Assembly: GCA_938011245.1 (NCBI GenBank)
Contig: CALLUJ010000091.1
Coordinates: 1-35,849 of the forward strand
From: an uncultured Aquimarina sp.
GTDB taxonomy: Bacteria; Bacteroidota; Bacteroidia; Flavobacteriales; Flavobacteriaceae
Direction: 5' to 3'
Length of the DNA stretch: 35,849 nucleotides
Position 1 is the stretch's first letter, and the number at the start of each line of letters is the position of its first letter. Below, piece by piece: positions 8,824-18,913 of this stretch. The position numbers were made by a program, and so were the translations under genes. The notes beneath the pieces were generated by a model. The model was not told the origin of the DNA. It did no database searches and worked only from the letters and a program-made list of their open reading frames with translations.

Positions 8824-10584
8824 CTAACAATCTTTTTTTTGTAATTGCTTCTCATATAAGTCTCGATAATATCCTTTCTCTATTTTTAAAGCACTATTTG
8901 TCCCCATTTGGATGATTTTTCCTTCTTCTAAAACAAGTACTAAATCGGTATTTTGAATGGAAGAAATTCTGTGGCTTACTATAAAAGCTGTTTTTGCTTC
9001 TGCTAAATTATTTATGTTATTTACTATTTTTTCTTCTGTTTCTGTATCTACAGCAGATAAACAGTCGTCTAACAATAGTAATTCTGGATTTTTGATTAAG
9101 GTTCTTGCTATCGAAAGACGTTGTTTTTGTCCTCCCGAAAGCGTAACCCCTCTTTCTCCTAAAAGCGTTTCATATCCCTTTTTAAACTTTATTATGTTAT
9201 AATGTAAAGAAGCTAGTTTAGCAGCTTCAATCAATTCTTGTTCATTAGCGTTTTGTTTTCCAAATCTTAGATTATTAGTTACAGTATCACTAAATAAAAA
9301 AGTATCCTGAGGAACAAAGCCTAGTTTTAATCGAAATTCTTTTAATTTAATTTGCTTTAGAGGTATATCGTCAATATAAATAGCACCTGAAGTTGGATCG
9401 TATAAGCGTCCTAATAATTCTAATAATGTAGATTTTCCTGATCCTGTATTTCCAACAATTCCTAACGTTTTTCCTTTTTTTAATGTAAACGAAATGTTTT
9501 TTAAAGCCTCTATTCCTGTGTTGGGATAGGTAAAAGAGACGTTTTCAAATCTAATTTCATTTTTTATTTGAAATGCAATAGGCTGATCTACATCTTTAAT
9601 TTGGGGTATTGTTTTTAAAAACTCATTAATTCTTTCTTGAGAGGCTTCAGCCTGTTGTGTGATAGAAGATACCCATCCTACTGTTGCTACAGGCCAAGTA
9701 AGCATATTTATAAAAATTATAAATTCAACTAAAATTCCGAAGTCTTTAATTTCTCCATTAATATATTGTTGTCCTCCTATATATATTACAATAACATTAC
9801 TAGCTCCTATTAAAAAAAGCATTAATGGAAAAAATAAGGCTTGTACTTTAGCTAAATGAATACTTTTTTGTTTGTGTTCTTTGGCTAATAAGTCGAAATC
9901 TTTTTTTATTTTCTTTTCTGATCCATAAGCCTTAATTACCGATATTCCACTAAAAGCTTCTTGTGTGAATGAAGTTAATTTGGAAAGATACTCTTGTACA
10001 ATTGTAGTTCTTTTATTAATTGCTACACTTAAAAAATAAATAGTAATTGATAAAATAGGTAATGGAGCAATAGTGTATAAAGTTAATTTAGGAGCAATAC
10101 TAGACATATAGGAAAGACATACTATAAATAATGTAATAGTGTTTACGCTATACATAAGGGCTGGACCAGCAAACATGCGAACTTTCATTACATCTTCGCT
10201 TATGCGATTCATTAAATCTCCAGTTTTATTAGATTTATAAAAACTTAACGAGAGTTTTTGATAATGTGTATAGATTTCGTTTTTTAAATCGAACTCGATA
10301 AACCGAGAAACGACTATAAAGGTTTGACGCATTAAAAACATTAAGAAACCAGCTATTAAAGCAGCTCCTATAATTAACAAAATGTTTAAAATAAGTTCTT
10401 TTTTTACAATTGTTAAATCGGTAATAATGCCTTTTTGATATTTTTCTACGATTTCTACGGAGTCTCCAACAAATTTTGGAACAGCTACAGCAAAAATTCT
10501 AGAACCTATAGCTATAAAAACACCTAAAATAAGTCTAATTTTATATTTAAAGAAATAAGTGTTTATATGTTTTAAAGCTTTCAA
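8824..10584 (-). CDS. ABC exporter half-transporter (MsbA/MdlA-like)
   Basis: The 586 residues hold a membrane domain with about six transmembrane helices (1-320) and an ATPase domain (345-575). ATPase motifs are Walker A GNTGSGKST (378-386), Q-loop Q426, signature LSGGQ (482-486), Walker B LLLLDD (502-507) and H-loop H538. The catalytic glutamate after Walker B is replaced by D507, as in the non-canonical halves of heterodimeric exporters such as MdlA-type subunits. No partner half lies nearby. The start is the TTG at 10584: an in-frame stop lies 15 bases upstream and the next Met (M82) is deep inside the membrane domain. The substrate is unknown; lipid or drug export is plausible. Confidence 0.85.
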   Translation of the reverse strand: MKALKHINTYFFKYKIRLILGVFIAIGSRIFAVAVPKFVGDSVEIVEKYQKGIITDLTIVKKELILNILLIIGAALIAGFLMFLMRQTFIVVSRFIEFDLKNEIYTHYQKLSLSFYKSNKTGDLMNRISEDVMKVRMFAGPALMYSVNTITLFIVCLSYMSSIAPKLTLYTIAPLPILSITIYFLSVAINKRTTIVQEYLSKLTSFTQEAFSGISVIKAYGSEKKIKKDFDLLAKEHKQKSIHLAKVQALFFPLMLFLIGASNVIVIYIGGQQYINGEIKDFGILVEFIIFINMLTWPVATVGWVSSITQQAEASQERINEFLKTIPQIKDVDQPIAFQIKNEIRFENVSFTYPNTGIEALKNISFTLKKGKTLGIVGNTGSGKSTLLELLGRLYDPTSGAIYIDDIPLKQIKLKEFRLKLGFVPQDTFLFSDTVTNNLRFGKQNANEQELIEAAKLASLHYNIIKFKKGYETLLGERGVTLSGGQKQRLSIARTLIKNPELLLLDDCLSAVDTETEEKIVNNINNLAEAKTAFIVSHRISSIQNTDLVLVLEEGKIIQMGTNSALKIEKGYYRDLYEKQLQKKDC

Positions 10585-10614
10585 TATAATCTTTTAATTA
10601 AGTATTTTATATAA

Positions 10615-10622
10615 CAAATATA
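10615..10622 (-). promoter_or_regulatory. -7 element before the ABC exporter
   Basis: TATATTTG on the minus strand matches TAnnTTTG exactly, 30 bases upstream of the TTG start. It supports transcription beginning just before that start. No -33 element is evident. Confidence 0.45.
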
Positions 10623-10824
10623 CTTGTTTTGACCCGTTGTGTATATTAGAATATAGCTAATAGTCAAATTTAAATTTATGTTTATATGAATTAATTTACT
10701 TTACGCTTTTTCTAATACCAATAGAGCTTCATTAATAAAGTGCTCTTTTTTCCTTAACTTGCATTAGAGTTACGTCTAATACGAATTTCTTAGAATTGGA
10801 CGATTTACACTCTTAATTTATAGA

Positions 10825-12183
10825 ATGAAACAACCCAATATAGCCATTGTAGGAAGCGGACTGGTAGGTTCTCTTTTGGCCATTTATTTACGAAAACGCA
10901 AGTATACTGTTACCGTTTTTGATCGAAGACCTGATATTAGAAAAATACAATTTAGTGGGCGCTCTATTAATTTAGCAATGTCTGTAAGAGGTTGGAATGC
11001 TTTAGAAAAGGCAGGAATTCGAAACGCTGTTGAAAATTTGGGAATTCCAATGGATAAACGCTTTATTCATGTTAACAACAAGAAAGATTATACACAAAAT
11101 TACGGGAAAGACGGAGAGGCTATTTATTCTATTTCTCGAGGAGTACTTAATCGTAAAATGATTGATCTTGCCGAGCAAGCAGGAGTAATTTTTAAATTTG
11201 AAGAAAAGGTTTGGGATGTGAATTTATCTGAAGCTAAATTATATACAGGGGAAACCGAAAAAGGAGCCTGGAAAGAGCATAAATTTGATATTATTTTTGG
11301 ATGTGACGGTGCTTTTTCTAGGGTAAGACATAAAATGCAGCGTCGCAGTCGTTTTGATTACTCTCAAGATTTTTTAGATACAGGTTATAAAGAATTATCA
11401 ATTCCTCCTGGAAAAGACGGAAAGCATGTTATTGATGCTACTTCTCTTCACATTTGGCCTAGAGGTAAGTTTATGCTTATTGCCTTACCTAATTTAGATG
11501 GTAGTTTTACTTGTACTCTTTTTATGCCACATGAAGGTGAAAATTCATTTAGTAAGTTAACTTCTTCTAAAAGTGTTTTTGAATTTTGGAAAAAGTATTT
11601 CCCCGATACCTTATCCATAATGCCTACGTTATTAGATGATTTTTCGAATAACCCAACTAGTGCTTTGGTTACTACTAAATGTTTTCCATGGACATATTGG
11701 GATAAAGTTGCTTTAGTAGGTGATTCCGCCCATGCCATTGTACCTTTTTATGGACAAGGTATGAATGCTGGTTTTGAAGATGTTTTTATATTGGATCAGA
11801 TTATTGAAAAGTTTGGAGATCAAAACTGGCAAACCATTTTTGAAGAATATCAAATTTCTAGAAAACCAAATGCAGATGCCATTGCCGAGCTTTCTTATAG
11901 AAACTTTATGGAAATGAGTTCAAAGACAGCAGTCCCATTGTTTATTCTTCAGAAAAAAATTGAAAAAAAATTCTCATTAGCTTATCCTAATTTATGGATT
12001 CCTCTGTATTCTCGTGTAACTTTTTCTAATAAGCCTTATGCAGACGCTTTACAAATTGGCGATATACAGGAGACTATTATGCAGGATATTATGAGTATTC
12101 CTGATATTGAAAGTAAATGGGATTCTGATATAATAATGAATAAAATAAAAACTAGGATAGAAAAATTACAAACTGTGAATTAG
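10825..12183 (+). CDS. kmo: Kynurenine 3-monooxygenase
   Basis: An FAD-dependent hydroxylase that converts L-kynurenine to 3-hydroxykynurenine in tryptophan breakdown and de novo NAD synthesis. Its 452 residues match the family length. The Rossmann motif is IVGSGLVGSLLA (8-19) ending at VFDRR (31-35), followed by the kmo-specific FSGRSINLAMSVRGW (43-57). The second FAD motif is CDGAFSRVR (160-168), and GDSAHAIVPFYGQGMNAGFED (from 299) binds the flavin phosphate. The C-terminal part resembles the membrane-associating region of family members but has no clear helix. It is a single gene; other kynurenine-pathway genes are not in this window. Confidence 0.93.
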   Translation: MKQPNIAIVGSGLVGSLLAIYLRKRKYTVTVFDRRPDIRKIQFSGRSINLAMSVRGWNALEKAGIRNAVENLGIPMDKRFIHVNNKKDYTQNYGKDGEAIYSISRGVLNRKMIDLAEQAGVIFKFEEKVWDVNLSEAKLYTGETEKGAWKEHKFDIIFGCDGAFSRVRHKMQRRSRFDYSQDFLDTGYKELSIPPGKDGKHVIDATSLHIWPRGKFMLIALPNLDGSFTCTLFMPHEGENSFSKLTSSKSVFEFWKKYFPDTLSIMPTLLDDFSNNPTSALVTTKCFPWTYWDKVALVGDSAHAIVPFYGQGMNAGFEDVFILDQIIEKFGDQNWQTIFEEYQISRKPNADAIAELSYRNFMEMSSKTAVPLFILQKKIEKKFSLAYPNLWIPLYSRVTFSNKPYADALQIGDIQETIMQDIMSIPDIESKWDSDIIMNKIKTRIEKLQTVN

Positions 12184-12700
12184 ATGTATAATGAAAATGT
12201 TTAACGTTTGTTTATACCAGTAAATACTATAATGAAGGCGTATTATTTTGTAAATATTTTTCTGAAATTTTGATAAGTTAAAATAGAAGTCACAAAAAAA
12301 TATAGATATCTATACTATTAATATTCTAGACATAGGGTATAGTGTGCAAAACAATTAATAGCTAGAGCTAGTAGTAAATCTAAATTTTAGAGACAATAAA
12401 AGATTATTATGTCTTAATTAGGGGTCAACGATAATTTATGGGGGTTAGTTATTTTAGAGTTTTAATTATTTAGCATGACTAGCTCCTTATTAAGTATAAT
12501 TTTTCCTAAAATCTAAGCTTTTAAGCCAACAATAGTAAATAACTCAAAATCTATTAAATTTTGAGTTGTTTATATATTTATTTTTTTAAAACAATTTTCC
12601 AAGATTTGTAGATAACAAATCCTGAAAATTGTTTTAGTTTTTAGTAATCTCCTTGTATTAGTATTTTAATTTCAGTTGATAAGATGCTAAGTGCCTATTT
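12184..12700. other. 517-bp gap between convergent kmo and nrdA with two fold-backs
   Basis: No open frame is convincing. Two hairpins stand out. AACTCAAAAT at 12541-12550 pairs with 12558-12567 and is followed on the plus strand by a T-rich tract. A larger nested palindrome spans 12588-12635: the outer arm AAAACAATTTTC pairs with its complement, and an inner ATTTGT/ACAAAT pair encloses AGATA. Either may end the convergent transcripts, although neither has a perfect T run directly after it. Confidence 0.5.
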
Positions 12701-15154
12701 CTAAGAACCACACATTAAACAATCGTCTCCTTCTGTTTCTTTGCTTTGAGCAATAATAGCTCGCAATTCTTCAGAAGAAAGGCTTCCTTCGGTAGATATT
12801 ACAGGTTGTGTTTTTTGTTTAGTTACTTTTGGAGCAGAAGCATCTATTTTAGATGAAATAACATCAGTTTTATTGTTTACTTCGGCATTTGTCTTTAAGG
12901 TAAATTTAATAGCATCTACTGCAGACTTAGTACGTAAATAATACATTCCTGTTTTTAAACCACTTTTCCAAGCATAGAAGTGCATAGAGGTAAGTTTAGA
13001 CATTGTAGCTCCTTCTAAAAATAAGTTTAAGGATTGAGATTGATCAATGAAATATCCTCGTTGGCGAGACATATCTATAATATCTTTCATACTCATTTCC
13101 CAAACTGTTTTGTATAAATCTTTAAGATCTTGAGGAATACCATCAATATGTTGAATAGACCCATTAGCTCGCATAATAGCATCTTTAAGGTCATCATTCC
13201 ATAAGCCTAACTCTACTAGATCTTCTAATAAATGTTTGTTTACTACAATAAACTCTCCAGAAAGTACACGACGGGTATATATGTTACTGGTATAAGGTTC
13301 AAAAGCTTCATTGTTACCTAATATCTGAGAAGTAGATGCAGTTGGCATAGGCGCCATTAATAAGGAGTTGCGTACTCCGTCTTTTATTACTTTTTTACGT
13401 AAAGAAGCCCAATCCCAACGTCCACTTAGGTTTTCATCCTTTAAACCCCATAAATTATATTGAAATTCGCCTTTAGAAATAGGAGAACCTTCAAAAGTTT
13501 GATAAGGGCCTTCAGCAATAGCTAGCTCGTGTGAAGCTGTAACTGCTGCAAAATACATGGTTTCGAATATCTCTTCATTTAATTTTTTAGCTTCATCACT
13601 TGTAAAAGGTAAGCGAAGCATAATAAACGTATCGGCTAAACCTTGAATCCCTAATCCTACGGGGCGATGCCTAATATTAGAATTTTCAGCTTGTTTTACA
13701 GGATAATAGTTACGATCGATAACTTTATTTAGGTTTTTGGTAACTCGTTTTGTTACTGTAAACAATTCGTCATGATCAAATTTACCTCCTTTTACAAATT
13801 TAGGTAGCGCTATAGAGGCTAAGTTACATACAGCTATTTCATCGGGACTAGTGTACTCCATAATTTCGGTACACAGGTTAGAAGAGCGTATAGTTCCTAA
13901 ATTCTTTTGATTAGATTTTCGGTTTGCAGCATCTTTATATAGCATATACGGTGTTCCAGTTTCAATTTGAGATTCTAATATTTTTTCCCAAATATCCCTA
14001 GCACGTACTGTTTTACGACCTTTTCCTTCTTCTTCGTAGCGAGTATATAGGCTTTCAAATTCTTCACTATGTACGTTATATAAATTAGGACACTCGTTGG
14101 GACACATTAGTGTCCAATTAGCATCTTCTTCTACACGTTTCATAAATAAATCTGGAATCCACATAGCATAAAATAAATCGCGTGCACGCATTTCTTCTTT
14201 ACCGTGATTTTTACGTAATTCCAAGAAATCAAAAATATCGGCATGCCAAGGTTCCATATAAATAGCGAAAGAACCTTTGCGTTTTCCTCCTCCTTGATCT
14301 ACATACCGAGCAGTATCGTTATATACTCGTAGCATAGGGACAATACCGTTAGAGGTTCCATTGGTACCAGAAATGTAGGAGCCAGTAGCGCGAATATTGT
14401 GTATAGATAAACCAATACCTCCAGCAGATTGTGAAATTTTAGCAGTTTGTTTTAATGTATCGTAAATTCCATCAATACTATCATCTTGCATGGTTAATAA
14501 AAAGCAAGACGACATTTGTGGCTTTGGAGTTCCAGAGTTAAATAGAGTAGGGGTTGCATGTGTAAAGAATTTTTTAGACATCAACTCATAGGTCTCGATA
14601 GCAGCGTCTAAATCATCTATATGAATACCTATAGATACACGCATTAACATATGCTGAGGGCGTTCTGCTATTTGACCATTTATTTTTAATAAATAAGAAC
14701 GCTCTAAGGTTTTAAATCCAAAATAGTCGTAATTAAAATCTCGGTTATAGATAATAGTAGAATCTAATTTCTCTTTGTTATCTATAATTACCTTATATAC
14801 ATCATCAGCTATTAAAGAGGCTCCTTTACCAGTACGTGGATTTACATATTCATACAAATCAGTAACTACCTCAGAAAATGTTTTTTTAGTGTTTTTATGC
14901 AAGTTAGAAACAGAAATACGAGCAGCAAGTTTTGCATAATCTGGATGAGCCACAGTCATGGTTGCTGCAATTTCTGCCGCAAGATTGTCTAATTCGCTAG
15001 TAGTTACTCCATCATAAAGCCCTTCAATTACTCGCATGGCTACTTTTACGGGATCTACTAATTCATTTAAACCATAACACATTTTACGTACTCTGTACGT
15101 AATTTTATCAAACATGATAGGTTCTTTGCGACCGTCTCTTTTTATTACAAACAT
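12701..15154 (-). CDS. nrdA: Ribonucleoside-diphosphate reductase alpha subunit, class Ia
   Basis: The catalytic large subunit reducing ribonucleoside diphosphates to deoxy forms. The 817 residues start with an ATP-cone (about 1-90, [15 protein letters not shown]), the site of dATP inhibition. Active-site residues are C217 (SSCFLL), the NLCTE set N426/C428/E430 and C443 (VCNLAS). The radical-transfer tyrosines are Y738-Y739 in MYYLRT. The C-terminal CLMCGS carries the redox CxxC. Spacing mirrors the eukaryotic RRM1 subclass more than E. coli NrdA. It lies 115 bases downstream of nrdB, an order reversed from the common nrdA-nrdB. Confidence 0.97.
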   Translation of the reverse strand: MFVIKRDGRKEPIMFDKITYRVRKMCYGLNELVDPVKVAMRVIEGLYDGVTTSELDNLAAEIAATMTVAHPDYAKLAARISVSNLHKNTKKTFSEVVTDLYEYVNPRTGKGASLIADDVYKVIIDNKEKLDSTIIYNRDFNYDYFGFKTLERSYLLKINGQIAERPQHMLMRVSIGIHIDDLDAAIETYELMSKKFFTHATPTLFNSGTPKPQMSSCFLLTMQDDSIDGIYDTLKQTAKISQSAGGIGLSIHNIRATGSYISGTNGTSNGIVPMLRVYNDTARYVDQGGGKRKGSFAIYMEPWHADIFDFLELRKNHGKEEMRARDLFYAMWIPDLFMKRVEEDANWTLMCPNECPNLYNVHSEEFESLYTRYEEEGKGRKTVRARDIWEKILESQIETGTPYMLYKDAANRKSNQKNLGTIRSSNLCTEIMEYTSPDEIAVCNLASIALPKFVKGGKFDHDELFTVTKRVTKNLNKVIDRNYYPVKQAENSNIRHRPVGLGIQGLADTFIMLRLPFTSDEAKKLNEEIFETMYFAAVTASHELAIAEGPYQTFEGSPISKGEFQYNLWGLKDENLSGRWDWASLRKKVIKDGVRNSLLMAPMPTASTSQILGNNEAFEPYTSNIYTRRVLSGEFIVVNKHLLEDLVELGLWNDDLKDAIMRANGSIQHIDGIPQDLKDLYKTVWEMSMKDIIDMSRQRGYFIDQSQSLNLFLEGATMSKLTSMHFYAWKSGLKTGMYYLRTKSAVDAIKFTLKTNAEVNNKTDVISSKIDASAPKVTKQKTQPVISTEGSLSSEELRAIIAQSKETEGDDCLMCGS

Positions 15155-15269
15155 ATTTTAGATAGCGTATTTTGCTTAAGTTGAGTATTGAGGGTTTTGT
15201 CCCATTCCAACACTTTATCCAAAGCAGGATTGTTATATAATAGTATTTTGATGTTTTTTATTCTAAGAA

Positions 15270-16247
15270 TTAAAAGTCTGCGTCAAAACTAATTTTTTCA
15301 GCATCTTTATCTTTATTCATTACTCCTGCTTTTTGATATTCGGATACTCGTTTTTCAAAGAAATTTGTTTTTCCTTGAAGAGATATCATATCCATAAAAT
15401 CAAATGGATTTGAGGTATTGAATTCTTTAGCACAGCCAAGTTCTGAAAGTAAACGGTCTGTTACAAATTCTAGATATTGCGACATTAATTTCGCATTCAT
15501 CCCTATAAGACTTACGGGTAAAGATTCAGTAATAAATATTTTTTCAACTTCCAAGGCTCCTAATATAATTTCACGAATACGTGCTTCAGGAACTTTATTA
15601 ATTACGTGATTAGTGTGTAGGTGTACAGCAAACTCAGTATGCATTCCTTCGTCACGAGAAATAAGTTCGTTAGAGAATGTTAATCCAGGCATTAAACCTC
15701 TTTTCTTTAGCCAAAATATAGAACAAAATGCGCCAGAGAAGAACACCCCTTCTACTGCAGCAAAGGCAATTAAACGTTCGGCAAAGGAATCGGAAGAAGC
15801 CCAATTTAACGCCCAATCGGCTTTCTTTTTTATAGCAGGAAACTCTTCTATAGCTCTAAATAACTTATCTTTTTCTTCTTCATCTTTTACATAAGTATCG
15901 ATTAATAAAGAATAGGTTTCAGAATGGATGTTTTCAATCATCATCTGAAAAGTGTAGACAAACATTGCTTCGGGATACTGTACTTCATTTACAAAATTTT
16001 CACCAATATTATGGTTTACAATTCCATCGCTTGCAGCAAAAAAGGCAAGGATATGCTTTATAAAATAGCGTTCGTCGTTAGAAAGTTTTTCCCAATCTGC
16101 TAGATCTTGGTGTAAATCAATTTCTTCTGCAGTCCAAAAACAAGCTTCCATTTTTTTATACCAATCCCATAAATCATTATGTTGTATAGGAAATATAACA
16201 AATCTATTAGGGTTCTCTTTTAAGATAGGTTCAATGGAAGTATTCAT
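15270..16247 (-). CDS. nrdB: Ribonucleoside-diphosphate reductase beta subunit, class Ia
   Basis: The small subunit that houses the di-iron centre and the tyrosyl radical. Ligands visible in the 325 residues are D44 (EEIDLHQD), E105 and H108 (IENIHSE), E166 (AVEGVFF), and E200 with H203 (RDEGMHTE). The radical tyrosine is Y112 in [12 protein letters not shown], the context seen in eukaryotic R2, so this is a classical Tyr-radical protein. It is the first gene of the nrdB-nrdA unit. The 285-bp upstream region contains repeated motifs described separately. Confidence 0.97.
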   Translation of the reverse strand: MNTSIEPILKENPNRFVIFPIQHNDLWDWYKKMEACFWTAEEIDLHQDLADWEKLSNDERYFIKHILAFFAASDGIVNHNIGENFVNEVQYPEAMFVYTFQMMIENIHSETYSLLIDTYVKDEEEKDKLFRAIEEFPAIKKKADWALNWASSDSFAERLIAFAAVEGVFFSGAFCSIFWLKKRGLMPGLTFSNELISRDEGMHTEFAVHLHTNHVINKVPEARIREIILGALEVEKIFITESLPVSLIGMNAKLMSQYLEFVTDRLLSELGCAKEFNTSNPFDFMDMISLQGKTNFFEKRVSEYQKAGVMNKDKDAEKISFDADF

Positions 16248-16312
16248 AATTGTTCTTTTAATGCTATATGGTTTGCCGTCTTACAAAGATGCTAAAAAAG
16301 AAGATGAATAGT

Positions 16313-16525
16313 TGTTAAAACATGTCTGATAATACACAAAGTTTTCAACATGTATATTGTCGAATGTTTTTGTTAGATAATCTGTTAAGTACTTGTTTTA
16401 TTGGGTTTTTTAAAAGTAATCAACATTTGTTAAAGGTTTTAAAAAAAACGGTCAGTAATTGATTTTGTAGGTACTGGAAGCAATTTTTTGCTAATTAACT
16501 TTTAATTAAAAATAATTGTTGAAAA
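16313..16525. promoter_or_regulatory. Repeat-containing control region upstream of nrdB
   Basis: AACATGT occurs at 16319-16325 and again at 16347-16353, 28 bases apart. TTTTCAACA occurs at 16342-16350 and, inverted, at 16517-16525. The latter differs by one base from the degenerate DnaA box TTWTCCACA; E. coli nrdAB is DnaA-regulated. No convincing NrdR box pair was found. A weak -7 element (CATCTTTG, one mismatch) is at 16291-16284 on the minus strand. Confidence 0.3.
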
Positions 16526-16532
16526 CTCTGTT

Positions 16533-17102
16533 TTAGTTGCGCATTTTTTTTGCTATTTTTTCTAATTCAGCATACCAATGAGCACCAAACTTTCTAATTA
16601 AAGCTTCTTTTACAAATTTATAAATAGGTACTTGTAGTTCTTTTCCTAAGGTACAGGCATTGTCACAAATTTCCCATTTGTGATAATTAACGGCAGAAAA
16701 TTCGGAGTATTCTTTTACACGAATAGGGTAGAGGTGACAGGACATAGGTTTTTTCCAATCAATGGTATTGTTATTATATGCTTTTTCAATAGCACACATG
16801 GTTACTCCTTGGTTGTCAAAAGTAACGTAAGCACAAGCACCTCCTTCTATAAGTGGAGTTTCAAGTTCTCCTTCTTTAGTGGTAATTGAGGTTCCTTGAT
16901 TTTCTACTGCCTGTATGCCTTTGTCTCCCATATAAGGTTTTACCTTTGGGTATATTTGTTCAAGAATTTCTATTTCTTCTTTAAAAAGAGGTGCTCCAGC
17001 GTCTCCTTTAACACAACAGTCTCCTTTACAAGCAGAAAGATTACAAACAAAATCTTTTTCTATAATGGTTTCAGAAACCAAAGTTTTTTCTAATTGAAAC
17101 AT
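16533..17102 (-). CDS. DUF3109 family cysteine-rich protein
   Basis: A 189-residue cytosolic protein of the DUF3109 family, common in Bacteroidota and of unknown function. Its cysteines cluster as CNLSACKGDCCVKGDAG (21-37), then a GGACAYV segment, CAIEKAY, SCHLYPIR and ICDNACTLG. This spacing resembles the CxxC-containing YkgJ-like zinc or iron-sulphur proteins, so metal binding is likely. The C-terminal half ends in basic helices. It sits between nrdB and the isomerase operon on the same strand, with a terminator separating it from the isomerase gene upstream. Confidence 0.8.
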   Translation of the reverse strand: MFQLEKTLVSETIIEKDFVCNLSACKGDCCVKGDAGAPLFKEEIEILEQIYPKVKPYMGDKGIQAVENQGTSITTKEGELETPLIEGGACAYVTFDNQGVTMCAIEKAYNNNTIDWKKPMSCHLYPIRVKEYSEFSAVNYHKWEICDNACTLGKELQVPIYKFVKEALIRKFGAHWYAELEKIAKKMRN

Positions 17103-17151
17103 ATTGCAAATATCCTAAAATGAAAGATGTGATAAAAATAAGGGTATAAAA

Positions 17152-17182
17152 AAAGTGTCTAAATTTTTAATTTAGACACTTT
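17152..17182 (-). terminator. Terminator of the nrnA-gldI-isomerase operon
   Basis: A perfect 12-bp stem (AAAGTGTCTAAA at 17152-17163 and its complement at 17171-17182) is followed on the minus strand by a run of T. It lies 36 bases past the stop of the isomerase gene. Confidence 0.88.
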
Positions 17183-17218
17183 AAAATTGTTTTAAATAAT
17201 ATTTTTTATAGAAGAATA

Positions 17219-18343
17219 TTATTTTTTAATTATTTCTTTGAATTCTACTTCAAATACTAAATCTGAATTAGCTGGAATAGGACCAGCCGCTCTATCTCCA
17301 TATCCTAAATGAGAAGGGATAAAGAAAACGGCTTTGTCTCCAACTTTAGACATTTTTAAGATACCTTCTTTAAATCCAGGAATCATATTTGCTTTGTTAG
17401 AGTAAGGTACCGGCATTGGACCATATCCACCTGCTTGTGCTCTACGCTCGTTAAAAGTATCTGTAGTTTTTGCAACAGATTCAATATTTGTATCAAATAA
17501 GCGACCATCGGCAAAATAACCAGCATAGAAAACTCCAATTTGCTCGTCAGTCTTTACTTTATCACCAGTTCCTTCATTAATTAAAACAAACCCTAACCCA
17601 CTATCTAATGTAGTTGCTTTTGCTTTAAAAGTATCTAATTCTGCTTTTTTACCAGCAGCTTTTTCTATAGCAGCTTTTTCTTTGGCTTCGGCTTCTTCTT
17701 TAGCTCGTTTGGTTTCTGCCTTGAATATAGCACTCCCATCAAATTTTTTAGCTTCGGAACCTTTACGAATTATACTTACGGAGTTTAGTACTATAGAGTC
17801 TTTTGGTTTATCTCCAGCAATTGTTTCTGTAACACCAATACTATCTATAACATCTTGTCCCATTACAATTTCTCCAAATACAGTATGACGTCCATTTAAC
17901 CAAGGTGTTTCTTTTAAAGTGATAAAGAATTGACTCCCATTAGTTGCTGGTCCAGAATTTGCCATAGATAAAATTCCTTTTTTGCTGTGTTGTAAAGAGT
18001 CTACAATTTCGTCGGCGAATTTGTAACCAGGTCCTCCACGGCCTGTTCCATCAGGGTCGCCACCTTGAATCATAAAATCTTTAATTACTCTATGGAATAT
18101 TAATCCATCATAAAACTTTTTTCCAGCGTATGCGCTGTCTACTTCTTCTTGTTTCCCTTCTGCAAGAGCAACAAAATTGGCTACTGTAAGCGGAGTTTCT
18201 TGAAAATTTAATTTGGCTACTGCCGTTCCTTGATTTGTGTTAAACTCTGCGTATACACCATCTTCTAAGTCAGGGTATTTTTCATTGCAACTGGCAATTA
18301 ATAGTCCAGATATAGCAATGATTAGGTACTTAATTGTTTTCAT
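17219..18343 (-). CDS. Lipoprotein with cyclophilin and FKBP prolyl isomerase domains
   Basis: A 374-residue envelope protein-folding enzyme. A lipoprotein signal ends in LIASC with lipidated C19. A cyclophilin domain follows (about 28-195), with [15 protein letters not shown] (83-97, catalytic R85), SQFFIT (137-142) and W148. A charged alanine/lysine/glutamate-rich linker (about 205-240) is probably helical. The FKBP domain (about 250-374) shows [30 protein letters not shown] and [23 protein letters not shown]. Both catalytic cores look intact. It lies 27 bases downstream of gldI, itself an FKBP-like lipoprotein, so the operon supplies three isomerase domains to the periplasm. Dual immunophilins of this order have been described from Flavobacterium. 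Confidence 0.92.
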   Translation of the reverse strand: MKTIKYLIIAISGLLIASCNEKYPDLEDGVYAEFNTNQGTAVAKLNFQETPLTVANFVALAEGKQEEVDSAYAGKKFYDGLIFHRVIKDFMIQGGDPDGTGRGGPGYKFADEIVDSLQHSKKGILSMANSGPATNGSQFFITLKETPWLNGRHTVFGEIVMGQDVIDSIGVTETIAGDKPKDSIVLNSVSIIRKGSEAKKFDGSAIFKAETKRAKEEAEAKEKAAIEKAAGKKAELDTFKAKATTLDSGLGFVLINEGTGDKVKTDEQIGVFYAGYFADGRLFDTNIESVAKTTDTFNERRAQAGGYGPMPVPYSNKANMIPGFKEGILKMSKVGDKAVFFIPSHLGYGDRAAGPIPANSDLVFEVEFKEIIKK

Positions 18344-18370
18344 TGTTTTGATTAATATTTAGTAATAAAA

Positions 18371-18913
18371 TTAATTTTTAAAAATCGAATTTACGGTTAC
18401 TTCTGAAATTATAGGAACATTATGTCCAATTTTTTCTAAATCTCCATAAAATCCAAATGCTAAGTGCGAAGGAAAAATGAATGTAGCACTTTCTCCTGCT
18501 TGTAATAACTTTAATCCTTCTCTTAATCCAAAGAATAATTCTTCTTTGTCTATTCTGTAGTTTTGGGTTTTTAAATCTTCTTTAGAGTACAAAATAGTGC
18601 CATCTAACTGCTTAATGTTATAATTGAAGTTAACTTGTTCTCCAAATTGAGGTTTGGGAGTTTCAATACTGTCTTTTTTGGTATAAAAATACCAAAATCC
18701 GCTGCCAGAGTTTAAATAGTTATGTGCGGTATCTTTTTGTATTATAGCATTTATATAGATTTCCTCTCTTTGTCTAATTTTTTTATTGATAATAAGCGAT
18801 TGTTTAATACTAGAGCCAGAACTAACGCTTATAGGCTTTCTAGGAGTAGGATGTTTACAACTACAAATTAGAATAAAAAGTAAATTTATATATAAGAGAT
18901 AGTATGTTTTCAT
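18371..18913 (-). CDS. gldI: Gliding motility lipoprotein GldI (FKBP-type isomerase)
   Basis: A 180-residue lipoprotein required for gliding in Flavobacterium johnsoniae, where loss also impairs the type IX secretion machinery. The signal sequence ends ICSC with lipidation at C19. The FKBP-like domain (about 90-180) has FGEQVNFNYNIKQLDGTILYS, ELFFGLREGLKLLQAGESATFIFPSHLAFGF and a terminal beta strand. The start ATG overlaps the nrnA stop by one base (TAATG), indicating translational coupling. Identification rests on the domain, length and gene order nrnA-gldI-isomerase. Gliding in this strain is inferred only. Confidence 0.85.
   Translation of the reverse strand: MKTYYLLYINLLFILICSCKHPTPRKPISVSSGSSIKQSLIINKKIRQREEIYINAIIQKDTAHNYLNSGSGFWYFYTKKDSIETPKPQFGEQVNFNYNIKQLDGTILYSKEDLKTQNYRIDKEELFFGLREGLKLLQAGESATFIFPSHLAFGFYGDLEKIGHNVPIISEVTVNSIFKN

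Noticed and set aside
16248..16532. Canonical NrdR box pair upstream of nrdB
   Set aside because: No pair of 16-bp boxes of the ACACWATATMTWGTGT type at about 31-bp spacing was found.
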